Of a stretch of DNA of 64,000 nt, positions 11,089 to 19,639 are shown in pieces. This DNA is from Pantoea allii. GTDB taxonomy: Bacteria; Pseudomonadota; Gammaproteobacteria; Enterobacterales; Enterobacteriaceae. The first letter of the stretch is position 1; each line of letters opens with the position of its first letter. Position numbers and translations under genes: made by a program. The notes beneath the pieces are model-generated. The model searched no databases. It saw only the letters and a list, made by a program, of their open reading frames with translations, and had not been told where the DNA came from. The stretch is taken from NCBI RefSeq assembly GCF_002307475.1, contig NZ_NTMH01000011.1:186001-250000 (forward strand). The letters run 5' to 3'.

Positions 11089-12558
11089 ATGCTGCAAACT
11101 GACCACCTTCCCGCTGATGTCCAGCGCCCAGCCTACAACCGTCGCCAGCTTAAAACCCGCATGGTGCACATCGGTTTTGGTGCGTTTCATCGCGCACATC
11201 AGGCGTTATGCAGCGATAAGCTGGCCGAACACGGCAGTGACTGGGGATACTGTGAAGTCAACCTTAACAGCGGTGCACTCATTCAGGCGCTGCGTGAACA
11301 AGACCTGCTCTACACGCTGACAGAGAAAAGTGATGATGCGGTGGAAACCCGCGTGATCGGCATTATCACCGCCGCGTTACACGGCAAAACGGACGGTATC
11401 GCAGCCGTGATTGACGCGATGTGCCAGCCTGATGTCGCCATTGTATCGATGACCGTCACCGAGAAAGGCTACTGTCACCTGCCCGCCAGCGGAAACCTTG
11501 ACCTGCAGCATGTCGATATTCAGCATGACCTGGCGCATCCCGAACACCCGCAGTCTCTGCCGGGTCTGATTGTTGCGGCAATCCGCCGCCGTCGCGATCT
11601 CGGCTTAGCGCCGTTTAGCGTCATGTCCTGCGATAATATGCCGGAAAATGGCCATGTGACGCGTCACGTCGTTATGCAGTTAGCCCAGCAGCACGATCCC
11701 TTACTGGCTGAGTATATCCAACAGAACATCACCTTTCCTTCCACCATGGTGGATCGTATCGTTCCCGCCATGAATGACGCGGCGTTTGACGCGTTACGTC
11801 TGCGCATCGGTTCCCATGATCCGGTGGCCGTCGAAGCCGAACCCTTCTTTCAATGGGTCATTGAGGATAATTTCGTCAGCGGCCGACCTGACTGGGATAA
11901 AGCGGGTGCCGAACTGGTGCAGGATGTCCTGCCGTTTGAGCAGATGAAGTTGCGCATGCTCAATGGCAGCCACTCATTTTTAGCTTACCTTGGCTATCTT
12001 GCCGGTTACGAACACATCAGCGACTGTATGGCAGATGACGCGTTTCGGGCAGCGGCACGCGCACTGATGGTCAATGAGCAGGCACCCACTCTCACTATTC
12101 AGGGCGTTGATTTACCCGCGTACGCCGATGCTTTGATTGCCCGCTTTGCCAATCGCGCGATCAAACACCGGACGTATCAGATTGCAACTGACGGCACACA
12201 GAAACTGCCCCAGCGCTTTCTGGACAGCCTGCGCTGGCACCTGAATAACGGCACGCCTTGCCCGTTACTGTTGCTGGGCATTGCCGCCTGGATGCGTTAT
12301 GTCAGTGCGGTCGATGACAAAGGCGAGCCTATTGAGATCCGCGATCCGCTGAAAGCGCAACTGGCGACATGTGTGGCCGAGAGTGATGAGGGTGAAGCAC
12401 GCGTGCGGGCCTTGCTGCGCTTGAACAGGGTGTTTGGCGATGACCTTGCCAAAAACGATGAGCTGGTTAAACAACTTACCGCCTGTTACCAACAGCTTGC
12501 TGCACAGGGTGCACGCGCCAGCGTACAGCAGGCTACCGCAAGCCAGCCGCAGCACTGA
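11089..12558 (+). CDS. Mannitol dehydrogenase-family oxidoreductase (YdfI-like)
   Basis: A 489-residue NAD-dependent polyol/hexonate dehydrogenase of the mannitol 2-dehydrogenase, fructuronate reductase and tagaturonate reductase family. The N-terminal Rossmann motif reads HIGFGAFHRAHQA and the catalytic signature with K287 is KLRMLNGSHSFLAYLG. It most resembles E. coli YdfI and UxuB. Its neighbour encodes an RspR-like regulator, and ydfI sits beside rspR (ydfH) in E. coli, which favours YdfI. The substrate may be fructuronate, mannonate or another sugar acid and cannot be fixed from sequence. An AAGGA ribosome site lies 7 bp before ATG, and a CRP-dependent promoter is predicted upstream. Confidence 0.85.
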   Translation: MLQTDHLPADVQRPAYNRRQLKTRMVHIGFGAFHRAHQALCSDKLAEHGSDWGYCEVNLNSGALIQALREQDLLYTLTEKSDDAVETRVIGIITAALHGKTDGIAAVIDAMCQPDVAIVSMTVTEKGYCHLPASGNLDLQHVDIQHDLAHPEHPQSLPGLIVAAIRRRRDLGLAPFSVMSCDNMPENGHVTRHVVMQLAQQHDPLLAEYIQQNITFPSTMVDRIVPAMNDAAFDALRLRIGSHDPVAVEAEPFFQWVIEDNFVSGRPDWDKAGAELVQDVLPFEQMKLRMLNGSHSFLAYLGYLAGYEHISDCMADDAFRAAARALMVNEQAPTLTIQGVDLPAYADALIARFANRAIKHRTYQIATDGTQKLPQRFLDSLRWHLNNGTPCPLLLLGIAAWMRYVSAVDDKGEPIEIRDPLKAQLATCVAESDEGEARVRALLRLNRVFGDDLAKNDELVKQLTACYQQLAAQGARASVQQATASQPQH

Positions 12559-12594
12559 TGCGATAGCCCAACGCCCGGACAGACTGATTTTTAC

Positions 12595-13293
12595 ATGGAC
12601 AGCAATATGACACTTTCTTACACCATCACCACCAGCGAGCCGGTAAATCAGCAGGTTTACCGCTACCTGCGCCGCGATATCGTGACCTGCGTGATTCAGC
12701 CGGGCGCATCGCTTTCTGAAAAAGAGGTTTCCGCAAGGTTTAACCTCTCTCGTCAGCCGGTGCGTGAAGCCTTTATCAAGCTCGCGGAAGCGGGGCTGGT
12801 GCAGATCCTGCCGCAGCGCGGCACCTTTGTCCGCAGGATCTCGGCTAAACGGGTCGAAGATGGCCGTTTTATTCGTGAGGCTGTCGAGGTTGCCGTGATC
12901 CGCCGTGCGGCTCAGGAAATCGGTGAGCTGGGACTGATGGCACTGGAACATAATCTGCAGTTGCAGCGCATCACGGCTGTCCGTGGCGACAGTCAGATGT
13001 TCTTAAGCCTGGATGATGAGTTTCATCGTCTGATCGCTGAGAGCATTAACTGCCCGCTGGCATGGGAAACGGTAGAGAACATCAAAGCCACCATGGACCG
13101 GGTACGTTATTTAACCCTGAACGACCTTGCACCCGCCGAATCGCTGATTAAGCAGCATGACGCTATTTTTGCCGCGCTGAAAGCAAGCGATCCCGAGATG
13201 GCAGAGGCAGCACTGCGCCACCATCTGCAGGCCATGAAGTTTTCGATCACCCCCGTCATCAAGCAAAACAGCGCCTGGTTCGACGAGGATTAA
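12595..13293 (+). CDS. rspR: RspR-like GntR/FadR-family regulator
   Basis: A 232-residue transcription factor with an N-terminal winged helix (about residues 20-80; LSEKEVSARFNLSRQPVREAF is its helix-turn-helix part) and a C-terminal FCD ligand domain. It closely resembles E. coli RspR/YdfH, which represses the rspAB mannonate dehydratase operon, including VNQQVYRYLRRDIV and the C-terminal NSAWF segment. It follows the YdfI-like dehydrogenase by 36 bp and probably controls it. The start could be this ATG or the one at 12607; neither has a clear ribosome site. No rspAB genes lie in the window. Confidence 0.85.
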   Translation: MDSNMTLSYTITTSEPVNQQVYRYLRRDIVTCVIQPGASLSEKEVSARFNLSRQPVREAFIKLAEAGLVQILPQRGTFVRRISAKRVEDGRFIREAVEVAVIRRAAQEIGELGLMALEHNLQLQRITAVRGDSQMFLSLDDEFHRLIAESINCPLAWETVENIKATMDRVRYLTLNDLAPAESLIKQHDAIFAALKASDPEMAEAALRHHLQAMKFSITPVIKQNSAWFDED

Positions 13294-13327
13294 CGCCTTG
13301 CCGGACAGCCAGGCGCAAGCATGGCGG

Positions 13328-14128
13328 CTACCACCACTGATGAAAATGGTGCACCGGTCCAATCCCGTTGCCGACCTCCAGCGAATCCGCGGCGAGTAAC
13401 GCCTGCTGTAGCCAGGCTTTCGCTTCGCTGATCGTCGCTTCCCAGCTGTGGTGGCGCGGCCGCAAGGCTGCGAGCGCGGCGGACAGCGTGCAGCCGGTGC
13501 CGTGCGTATGGCGCGTATTTACCCGTACGCTGCTAAAGCGCTGCCGTCCTGTCCGGGTCAGCAGCCAGTCCGGGCTTTCATCGTCATCCAGATGACCACC
13601 TTTCATCAGTACCGCCTGACAGCCCATCAGCAACAAGGCTTCGCCCTGAGTGAGCATCTCATCTTCATTGACTGCCACCTGACATCCCAGCAATGCAGCG
13701 GCTTCAGGCAGGTTAGGTGTAATCAATGACACCTGCGGCAACAGGCGCTCACGTACACAGGCGATCGCATCCGGGTTCAGCAGGGCATCACCGCTTTTTG
13801 CCACCATGACCGTATCCAGCACCACAAAAGGAATGTCCCGCCGCTGCAGGCCATGTGCCACGCGCTCCACAATGTCCGTTTCAGCGAGCATGCCAATCTT
13901 CGCACTATCGATGCGCACATCATCCAGCACTGAGTTCAGTTGGGCGGTCACAAATTCAGGCGCAATACGGTATACCGACTGCACGCCGCAGGTATTCTGC
14001 GCCACCAGCGCCGTAATCACACTGGTGCCGTACGCGCCCAGTGCAGAGAAGGTTTTTAAATCGGCCTGGATACCGGCACCGCCACTGGGATCGGTTCCTG
14101 CAATCGTCAGGGCATTAATGCGTTTCAT
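13328..14128 (-). CDS. thiD: ThiD, hydroxymethylpyrimidine/phosphomethylpyrimidine kinase
   Basis: A 266-residue ribokinase-fold enzyme, the same length as E. coli ThiD, that phosphorylates HMP and HMP-P to give HMP pyrophosphate for thiamine synthesis. It begins [21 protein letters not shown] with the substrate-binding GGAG motif, and the anion hole [10 protein letters not shown] is near the C-terminus. The start at 14128 was chosen because the upstream in-frame extension lies inside thiM and lacks family similarity. It overlaps thiM by 14 bp and shares its TPP-riboswitch-controlled transcript. It is convergent with rspR. Confidence 0.96.
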   Translation of the reverse strand: MKRINALTIAGTDPSGGAGIQADLKTFSALGAYGTSVITALVAQNTCGVQSVYRIAPEFVTAQLNSVLDDVRIDSAKIGMLAETDIVERVAHGLQRRDIPFVVLDTVMVAKSGDALLNPDAIACVRERLLPQVSLITPNLPEAAALLGCQVAVNEDEMLTQGEALLLMGCQAVLMKGGHLDDDESPDWLLTRTGRQRFSSVRVNTRHTHGTGCTLSAALAALRPRHHSWEATISEAKAWLQQALLAADSLEVGNGIGPVHHFHQWW

Positions 14129-14912
14129 CGCGCGCCTCCAGCGTCCAGAGGGCATCCAGAAAAGCAGGCGCAAAGCTGCCCGGTCCATCTGCTACGTGCG
14201 CGGCCTTTTCCCCGGCCAGCGCCATCACCCGGCAGGCGCAGGCGATGTTGATCAGTCGGTCACCAGGCAAACAGGCAAAGGCCGCAACCACCGCCGAAAG
14301 CGCACAGCCAGTGCCCACCACCCGCGTCATCAACGGCGAGCCGCCCGGAATCGCCCAGGTCAACGTGCCGTCAGTGGCATAATCCACTTCGCCGGTCACC
14401 ACCACACAGGTATGAAAGGCTTTTGCCAGCTGTTGTGCTGCCTGCAGTGCGGCTTCGGCCGGGTGCAGGCTGTCAACACCGCGTCCGCCTGCGGCCTGCT
14501 GCGCCAGAGCCAGAATCTCTGAGGCATTGCCGCGTACCACTGCAGGCGACTGCGCGAGCAGCTGCTTGCAAAACACGGTGCGCAGCGTCAGTGCGCCCAC
14601 CGCCACCGGGTCTAGCGTCCACGGCGTGCCAGCCTGATTAGCTGCAAGCACCGCAGCCTGCATCGCCTGCTTACGATCGTGGGTTAGCGTACCGACATTA
14701 ATCAGCAGCGCATCGGCGATAGCGCTAAACTGCGCCGCTTCTTCAGCGTCGATAACCATGGCCGGTGAGGCATTAAGGGCGAGTAAGACGTTAGCGGTTA
14801 GCGTTTGCACCACATCGTTGGTCATGCAGTGCACCAGCGGTGACTGACGGCGAAACTGTTGCAGGATGGGCGCGCATTGCGCATCAGAAAGGTGCTGCGG
14901 TTGATGTGTCAT
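14115..14912 (-). CDS. thiM: ThiM, hydroxyethylthiazole kinase
   Basis: A 265-residue kinase that salvages the thiazole moiety of thiamine by phosphorylating HET. Family landmarks are [18 protein letters not shown], the cysteine-containing anion hole [11 protein letters not shown] and [10 protein letters not shown]. The start at 14912 is preferred over the adjacent ATG at 14915 because GGGAG lies 5 bp upstream of it. It is the first gene of a thiM-thiD pair behind a TPP riboswitch, so both salvage kinases should be shut off when thiamine pyrophosphate is abundant. Confidence 0.96.
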   Translation of the reverse strand: MTHQPQHLSDAQCAPILQQFRRQSPLVHCMTNDVVQTLTANVLLALNASPAMVIDAEEAAQFSAIADALLINVGTLTHDRKQAMQAAVLAANQAGTPWTLDPVAVGALTLRTVFCKQLLAQSPAVVRGNASEILALAQQAAGGRGVDSLHPAEAALQAAQQLAKAFHTCVVVTGEVDYATDGTLTWAIPGGSPLMTRVVGTGCALSAVVAAFACLPGDRLINIACACRVMALAGEKAAHVADGPGSFAPAFLDALWTLEARDETH

Positions 14913-14960
14913 CATAACTCCCAACCGGCGGACAAGAAGGCGAATGCGGTCAGGCATCGG

Positions 14961-15040
14961 ACTTCCCTACGCTGGCATTATCCAGATCAGGTAATACGGG
15001 TATTTCTCAGCCTTCACGAAGAAGGGCACCCCGAGTCGTG
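14961..15040 (-). promoter_or_regulatory. TPP riboswitch (THI element)
   Basis: Read on the minus strand, the aptamer starts with ACTCGGGGTGCC, continues through GCTGAGAAATACCCG and ACCTGATCTGGATAATGCC, and closes with AGCGTAGGGA. These are the conserved blocks of the TPP-binding thi box. It sits about 50 bp before thiM, where TPP binding in Enterobacterales blocks translation initiation. Confidence 0.98.
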
Positions 15041-15051
15041 TTACGAACAGA

Positions 15052-15080
15052 AGCATAAGTAAGCACCCTGTTTTAAGCAA
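15052..15080 (-). promoter_or_regulatory. Predicted sigma-70 promoter of thiMD
   Basis: On the minus strand TTGCTT (15075-15080) and TATGCT (15052-15057) are separated by exactly 17 bp. Initiation would fall near 15045, just ahead of the riboswitch aptamer. Confidence 0.7.
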
Positions 15081-15106
15081 GGCACTTATTATTTTTTCGA
15101 TTGGAT

Positions 15107-15123
15107 ATGCAAACGTTTTGCAT
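15107..15123. promoter_or_regulatory. PurR-like palindromic operator upstream of thiM
   Basis: ATGCAAACGTTTTGCAT is a near-perfect palindrome that fits the PurR-type LacI-family operator (GCAAACGTTTNC core). It lies 26 bp upstream of the predicted thiM minus-35 box. The protein that binds it is not encoded nearby. PurR is the simplest candidate, but other LacI-family regulators recognise similar cores. Confidence 0.5.
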
Positions 15124-15288
15124 GATCTCGATCAACCACCAACCTCACAAAAAAAGGCTTAATGCTGCGGGCTGTAAATTCATACGTAATAGTCGTGAAA
15201 ACTTTTCCGCTATTTAATAATAATATTCGTATCTATTACACCGCCTTTTAATAAATAAAGCCTGCCTTAGACATCGCAACAAAAAACA

Positions 15289-15294
15289 TATAAT
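15289..15294 (+). promoter_or_regulatory. Candidate minus-10 for the small protein gene
   Basis: A consensus TATAAT lies 48 bp upstream of the small ORF start at 15342, in an AT-rich stretch. No convincing minus-35 element is visible at 16-18 bp spacing. Apart from this box, the thi promoter and the PurR-like palindrome, I see nothing specific in the 15041-15341 gap. Confidence 0.4.
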
Positions 15295-15341
15295 TCATGT
15301 AGTTAATAAACAAACAGAACACTTCATACTTTACAGGAAGC

Positions 15342-15542
15342 ATGATGCGATTCTTAGCGCTTATTCCTCATCGTCATCGATGGACCGACATTAACATAAC
15401 CCGTCAGGGTGCGGTTTCTCCTTCTGGTCGACACTATTATTCCACTTATATTTCTGCCCGCTGCACACATTGCGATGATGTCATTCACCGTGTTTACTAT
15501 CGTGATATCAGTGATGAACAGGCGCGGCGCTGGCTGGGCTAA
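15342..15542 (+). CDS. Small hypothetical protein with CxxC motif
   Basis: A 66-residue protein I do not recognise. It is predicted to be soluble and basic at its N-terminus, with HRHRW near the start and a single CTHC pair in the middle (residues 47-50). The histidines and cysteine pair could bind a metal, but four clear ligands of a zinc ribbon are not evident. An AGGAAG ribosome site lies just upstream of the tandem ATG ATG start, and a TATAAT box precedes it, which support a real gene. It stands alone between the thiMD control region and the AEC transporter gene. Confidence 0.6.
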   Translation: MMRFLALIPHRHRWTDINITRQGAVSPSGRHYYSTYISARCTHCDDVIHRVYYRDISDEQARRWLG

Positions 15543-15635
15543 TCATAAAATTGCGACCTGGTACTGACCGGCAGGTTACGTTGCTGGCGTAATTTGCTAA
15601 TCTCACGTCCAGTGATTTTTTACGTGTGAACGCTT

Positions 15636-16595
15636 ATGCCTTTCCTGCTGGATACTTTAGGACACCAGATTTATCTTTCGGCCCCGTTGTTTATCCTGAT
15701 TTTTCTGGGATTCTGCCTTATCCGGTTCGGCAAATGGCCCGTTACCGTCAGTGAAGGCATGAACCGTTTTGTGTTCAACGTCGCCCTGCCCTGCATGCTG
15801 TTTCGCATCATGAGTGACTTTTATAACAGTCCTCCGGTCGATGTGCGCCTGCTGCTGGCGTTTTTTGGCAGTTGCCTGTTGGTCTTCATTGTGGGGCGGA
15901 TTGTGGCCTCGCGCCTGTTTCAACTGGATGGCGTAGCCGGATCGGTCTTTGCCCTGGGCGGCGTGTTCTCCAACAACGTGATGCTGGGGATTCCGGTTGC
16001 CACCGTCCTGCTTGGGCCTGCGGCCCTGCCCTCCGTCGCCCTGGTGCTGGTGTTTAACAGCCTGATACTGTGGACGTTATTAACGGTGTCGGTGGAATGG
16101 TCAAAACAGGGCAGTTTTTCACTGGGCGGCTTTAAACGCACCTTGATCAGCGTGCTAAAAAATCCGTTAATCATCGGGATTTTATCCGGTACCGCCTGGA
16201 GCCTGCTACAGCGCCCACTGCCCGTTATTGCCGCCGAACCTCTGCGCATGCTGGCCTCCATTGCTGCACCCCTGTCCCTGATCACCCTTGGCATGAGCCT
16301 GGCGCACTACCGGATTCGTGAAGGCTTGAAAGAGAGTTACACCATCTGTGCGTTGAAGCTCATTCTGCAACCGCTGTGCGTATGGGCGATTGCCAGGCTA
16401 ACCGGCCTGCCCGCGCTGGAAAGCAAAGTGGTGGTGCTACTGGGGTCAATGGCGGTTGGGGTGAATGTGTATCTGATGTCGCAGAAATTCAATGTGATTA
16501 CCGGGACGACGGCCGCCAGCATGCTGTTTTCCACGCTTTTCGCGGCGATAACCACGCCGCTGTGGATGATGTTAATGACGCTGGCAGGATACTAA
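15636..16595 (+). CDS. AEC-family (auxin efflux carrier) permease
   Basis: A 319-residue inner-membrane transporter with about ten hydrophobic helices, of the AEC family in the bile/arsenite/riboflavin transporter clan. Family features are N-F-V-ALPC in helix 2, the broken-helix region FSNNVMLGIPV and a second half containing LGMSLAHY. Relatives such as YfdV and MdcF carry organic acids such as malate, oxalate or malonate; the substrate here is unknown. The gene is monocistronic and convergent with ahpF across a shared hairpin. Confidence 0.85.
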   Translation: MPFLLDTLGHQIYLSAPLFILIFLGFCLIRFGKWPVTVSEGMNRFVFNVALPCMLFRIMSDFYNSPPVDVRLLLAFFGSCLLVFIVGRIVASRLFQLDGVAGSVFALGGVFSNNVMLGIPVATVLLGPAALPSVALVLVFNSLILWTLLTVSVEWSKQGSFSLGGFKRTLISVLKNPLIIGILSGTAWSLLQRPLPVIAAEPLRMLASIAAPLSLITLGMSLAHYRIREGLKESYTICALKLILQPLCVWAIARLTGLPALESKVVVLLGSMAVGVNVYLMSQKFNVITGTTAASMLFSTLFAAITTPLWMMLMTLAGY

Positions 16596-16626
16596 AAAGG
16601 CCCTGTAACGCAGGTTACCGGGCCTT
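16592..16626 (-). terminator. Rho-independent terminator of ahpF
   Basis: On the minus strand AAGGCCC (16620-16626), an inner GTAAC/GTTAC pair and GGGCCTT (16597-16603) form a long stem followed by TTTTT. It sits between the convergent ahpF and AEC genes and may also stop transcription from the other side, though without a T run there. Confidence 0.85.
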
Positions 16627-16644
16627 GATCATGCGCGCGAAAAC

Positions 16645-18213
16645 TTAGTGCGCAGGCTGGGTGCGAATCAGGTAGTCAAACGCGCTCAAAGAGGCTTTTG
16701 AACCTTCACCGCTGGCAATAATGATTTGCTTATAAGGAACAGTGGTACAGTCCCCTGCTGCGAAAACGCCTTTCAGGCTGGTTTCGCATTTCGCATCGAT
16801 CATGATTTCGCCCATCTTGTTGCGTTCAACTGCGCCTTCCAGCCAGTTGGTGTTAGGCAGCAGGCCGATCTGAACAAAAATGCCCGCCAGCGCCAGCTCA
16901 TGGGTGGTCTGGTTGGTGCGATCCAGATATTGCAGGCCCGTGACTTTACTGCCGTCGCCTTTCACTTCGGTGGTTTGTGCATTAAGAATCACATCCACGT
17001 TTTTCAGGCTACGCAGTTTGTCCTGCAGCACTTTGTCCGCACGCATTTCACTGGCGAACTCCAGCAGCGTCACGTGTTCAACAATGCCCGCCAGATCGAT
17101 AGCCGCTTCGACACCAGAGTTACCGCCACCGATGACCGCAGTGCGTTTGCCTTTAAACAGAGGACCGTCACAGTGCGGGCAGTAGGTTACGCCTTTGGTG
17201 CGATATTGCTCTTCCCCTGGCACGCCCATGTTGCGCCAGCGCGCACCGGTGGCAAGGATGATGCTGCGTGATTTCAGGACCGCGCCGGATGCGGTTTCAA
17301 TGGCGTGCAAGCCGCCTTTGACCGCAGACGGAATCAGTTTAATGGCGCTCTGGCTGTCAATGACGTCCACATTGTAGTCATCTACGTGGGCACGCAGGGC
17401 GCCGGCCAGTTTGGCCCCTTCCGTTTTCTGGACGGAAATGTAGTTTTCGATATCGACGGTATCCAGTACCTGTCCACCGAAACGCTCGCCCAGTAACGCA
17501 GTACGGATGCCTTTACGTGCAGAATAGATGGCCGCAGCCGCACCAGCCGGGCCGCTACCGACGATCAGAACCTCGTAAGCATCGCGTTTGTTCAGCTCTT
17601 CTGCTGCACGCTTGTCTGCATTGGTGTCAACTTTACTGACGATCTCGGCCAGGCTCATACGTCCCTGACCAAAGGCTTTGCCATTCAGATAGACAGCAGG
17701 CACGCCCATCACATTGCGTTCCTGAATTTCATTCTGGAACAGACCGCCGTCAATCGCGGTGTGGCTGATGCGGGGATTCAGCACCGCCATCAGGTTTAAT
17801 GCCTGCACCACATCCGGGCAGTTGTGGCACGACAGTGAATAATAGGTTTCGAAATGGAAATCTCCATCCAGTGCCACAATCTGATCGAGCAGGCTTTGCG
17901 CTTCTTTAGACGGGTGCCCACCGGTCTGTAGCAACGCCAGCACCAGTGAGGTAAATTCGTGACCCAGCGGGGAACCGGCAAAACGTGGGCCGTTATTCGC
18001 ACCAGGGTTGGTGATTAAAAATGAGGGCTTACGCACCTGACGATCGTTCTCTTCACGGAAGCTGACTTTGTCAGACAAGCTCGCGATATCGACCAACAGA
18101 TTGCGAATCTCCGTTGATTTTGCGCCATCATCCAGCGTCGCAATCAACTCCACAGGCTTGGTGAGTTTCTCAAGGTAGGCTTTGAGCTGCGTTTTTAAAT
18201 TGGTATCAAGCAT
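16645..18213 (-). CDS. ahpF: AhpF, alkyl hydroperoxide reductase flavoprotein subunit
   Basis: A 522-residue FAD and NADH-dependent disulfide reductase that recycles the peroxiredoxin AhpC. The N-terminal double thioredoxin-fold domain carries C129-x-x-C132 (SCHNC). The C-terminal thioredoxin-reductase-like part has [17 protein letters not shown] for FAD, the CPHC redox pair and a [15 protein letters not shown] pyridine-nucleotide motif. It is downstream of ahpC, separated by a 71-bp gap holding a terminator-like hairpin, so it is probably made in lower amount than AhpC. Confidence 0.98.
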   Translation of the reverse strand: MLDTNLKTQLKAYLEKLTKPVELIATLDDGAKSTEIRNLLVDIASLSDKVSFREENDRQVRKPSFLITNPGANNGPRFAGSPLGHEFTSLVLALLQTGGHPSKEAQSLLDQIVALDGDFHFETYYSLSCHNCPDVVQALNLMAVLNPRISHTAIDGGLFQNEIQERNVMGVPAVYLNGKAFGQGRMSLAEIVSKVDTNADKRAAEELNKRDAYEVLIVGSGPAGAAAAIYSARKGIRTALLGERFGGQVLDTVDIENYISVQKTEGAKLAGALRAHVDDYNVDVIDSQSAIKLIPSAVKGGLHAIETASGAVLKSRSIILATGARWRNMGVPGEEQYRTKGVTYCPHCDGPLFKGKRTAVIGGGNSGVEAAIDLAGIVEHVTLLEFASEMRADKVLQDKLRSLKNVDVILNAQTTEVKGDGSKVTGLQYLDRTNQTTHELALAGIFVQIGLLPNTNWLEGAVERNKMGEIMIDAKCETSLKGVFAAGDCTTVPYKQIIIASGEGSKASLSAFDYLIRTQPAH

Positions 18214-18228
18214 AGTGAGTTCCTGGTC

Positions 18229-18255
18229 AAAAAATCGGGTGCCGCAGCACCCGAT
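18229..18255 (-). terminator. Intercistronic attenuating hairpin between ahpC and ahpF
   Basis: Arms ATCGGGTGC (18234-18242) and GCACCCGAT (18247-18255) with a 4-base loop form a perfect 9-bp stem. On the minus strand it is followed by a run of six T. It looks like a partial terminator letting some transcription continue into ahpF. Confidence 0.8.
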
Positions 18256-18284
18256 GAGAAAATGATCGACGTATCGATGCGAAA

Positions 18285-18848
18285 TTAGATTTTGCCAACC
18301 AGGTCCAGAGACGGCGCTAGCGTAGCATCACCTTCTTTCCATTTTGCCGGGCACACTTCACCTGGGTGAGACGCGACGTACTGTGCTGCTTTCACTTTGC
18401 GCAGCAGATCAGACGCATCACGACCGATACCTTCAGCGGTGATTTCTACCGCCTGGATAATACCCTGTGGGTCAACAATGAACGTACCACGGTCAGCCAG
18501 ACCTTCGTCTTCGCGCATGATGTCGAAGTTGCGGGTCAGCGCACCAGTTGGATCGCCCAGCATCGCATATTTGATTTTAGCGATGGTGTCGGAAGAACCG
18601 TGCCAGGCTTTGTGGGTAAAGTGGGTATCGGTAGACACGGAATAGATGTCCACGCCCATTTTCTGGAACTCTTCGTAGTGATCCGCTACGTCGCCCAGTT
18701 CGGTCGGGCAAACGAAAGTGAAATCAGCTGGATAGAAGAAGAAAACACTCCATTTACCTTCAACGTCTTTCTCGGTTACATCAATGAATTCGCCGTTTTT
18801 AAAAGCGCTATTTTTGAACGGCTTAATTTTGGTATTGATAATGGACAT
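18285..18848 (-). CDS. ahpC: AhpC, peroxiredoxin
   Basis: A 187-residue typical two-cysteine peroxiredoxin that reduces hydrogen peroxide and organic hydroperoxides in the cytoplasm. The peroxidatic cysteine is C47 in FTFVCPTEL and the resolving cysteine is C166 in GEVCPAKW. Length and motifs match E. coli AhpC. An AAAGGAGG ribosome site lies 7 bp before the start, consistent with very high expression. An OxyR-like site lies about 60-95 bp upstream of the start codon. Confidence 0.99.
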   Translation of the reverse strand: MSIINTKIKPFKNSAFKNGEFIDVTEKDVEGKWSVFFFYPADFTFVCPTELGDVADHYEEFQKMGVDIYSVSTDTHFTHKAWHGSSDTIAKIKYAMLGDPTGALTRNFDIMREDEGLADRGTFIVDPQGIIQAVEITAEGIGRDASDLLRKVKAAQYVASHPGEVCPAKWKEGDATLAPSLDLVGKI

Positions 18849-18906
18849 GTGATGGCCTCCTTTAGAATATGTGATGCAGGTTACAAATTTTCTGGGCCAA
18901 CATCTA

Positions 18907-18943
18907 ATAAGCGCTCGTTATCAATAAAATAAACGAAAGCTAT
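18907..18943 (-). promoter_or_regulatory. OxyR-like binding site upstream of ahpC
   Basis: Reading the minus strand, four tetranucleotides ATAG, TTAT, ATAA and TTAT are each separated by exactly 7 bases (18943 down to 18907). This is the spacing of the OxyR motif (ATAG-N7-CTAT-N7-ATAG-N7-CTAT), with 13 of 16 positions matching. OxyR activates ahpCF in E. coli, so induction by peroxide is expected here. Confidence 0.7.
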
Positions 18944-19183
18944 CAAACGCCGATCGTCATGATCTTTCAGGGAAAAAACCGCTTTTTTGCGAGCGGTGCT
19001 GTTCGTAACGTCACTCTTTACTTGCTTATGCGCCAAATACCACGTGTAAAAACCGACGGCGCACCGCATTCTCCCCAAACGGCACCATCGAGCAGTGTAC
19101 CGTGAAAAAGATGACATTTGTTCTGCTTTTGCTTTTTTGGCGATCCCTGCCAGGTTTGTTAAAAAGACTTAACGGAGCATGAT

Positions 19184-19639
19184 GTGCATATTCGATTGTT
19201 TACTGAGGCCGATCGCCCCTTTTTGCGAACCCTGTTTTTGGCCGCACGCCGTCATAACTGGAACTGGATTGAAAACGATGACTGGCAGCTTGAAGACTTT
19301 GATCGGATCATCCCTGGCGAAACCGTTCTGGTTGCCGAACTGGACGGTCATCGGGCGGGCTTTGCCGGGCTGATGGAAAACGATAACTTCCTGCATAGCC
19401 TGTATGTCGATCCTGCGTTCCAGGGTCGTGGCGTGGGCAGCGCTTTACTTGACGAGGTGCAGTCACGCTTTACCTCTACCGGCGCACTGAAGTGCCTGGA
19501 AATGAATAAAGCCGCGCAAACCTTTTATTTGCAGCGCGGCTGGAAAATCATTTCACAGGTTGAAAGCGAACAGGGCAACTATGTGCTGATGCACTATCCC
19601 GCGGCCTCGCTTTACACCAGCGATGCCGACGCGCGCTAA
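19184..19639 (+). CDS. GNAT-family N-acetyltransferase
   Basis: A 151-residue acetyltransferase of the GNAT superfamily. The acetyl-CoA pyrophosphate motif Q80-GRGVGSALL follows the FLHSLYVDP strand, and the late FYLQRGW segment is typical of the family. The GTG start at 19184 was chosen because GGAG lies 6 bp upstream; the ATG five bases earlier is in another frame. The substrate is unknown. The stop overlaps the convergent mrp gene by 4 bp. Confidence 0.85.
   Translation: MHIRLFTEADRPFLRTLFLAARRHNWNWIENDDWQLEDFDRIIPGETVLVAELDGHRAGFAGLMENDNFLHSLYVDPAFQGRGVGSALLDEVQSRFTSTGALKCLEMNKAAQTFYLQRGWKIISQVESEQGNYVLMHYPAASLYTSDADAR

Noticed and set aside
13806..14522. 238-codon plus-strand frame over thiD/thiM
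   Set aside because: It lies opposite well-supported thiD and thiM and shows no recognisable protein features.
19179..19373. Alternative frame starting at ATG 19179
   Set aside because: It is out of frame with the GNAT gene and ends within it; the GTG start at 19184 has the better ribosome-site spacing and family match.
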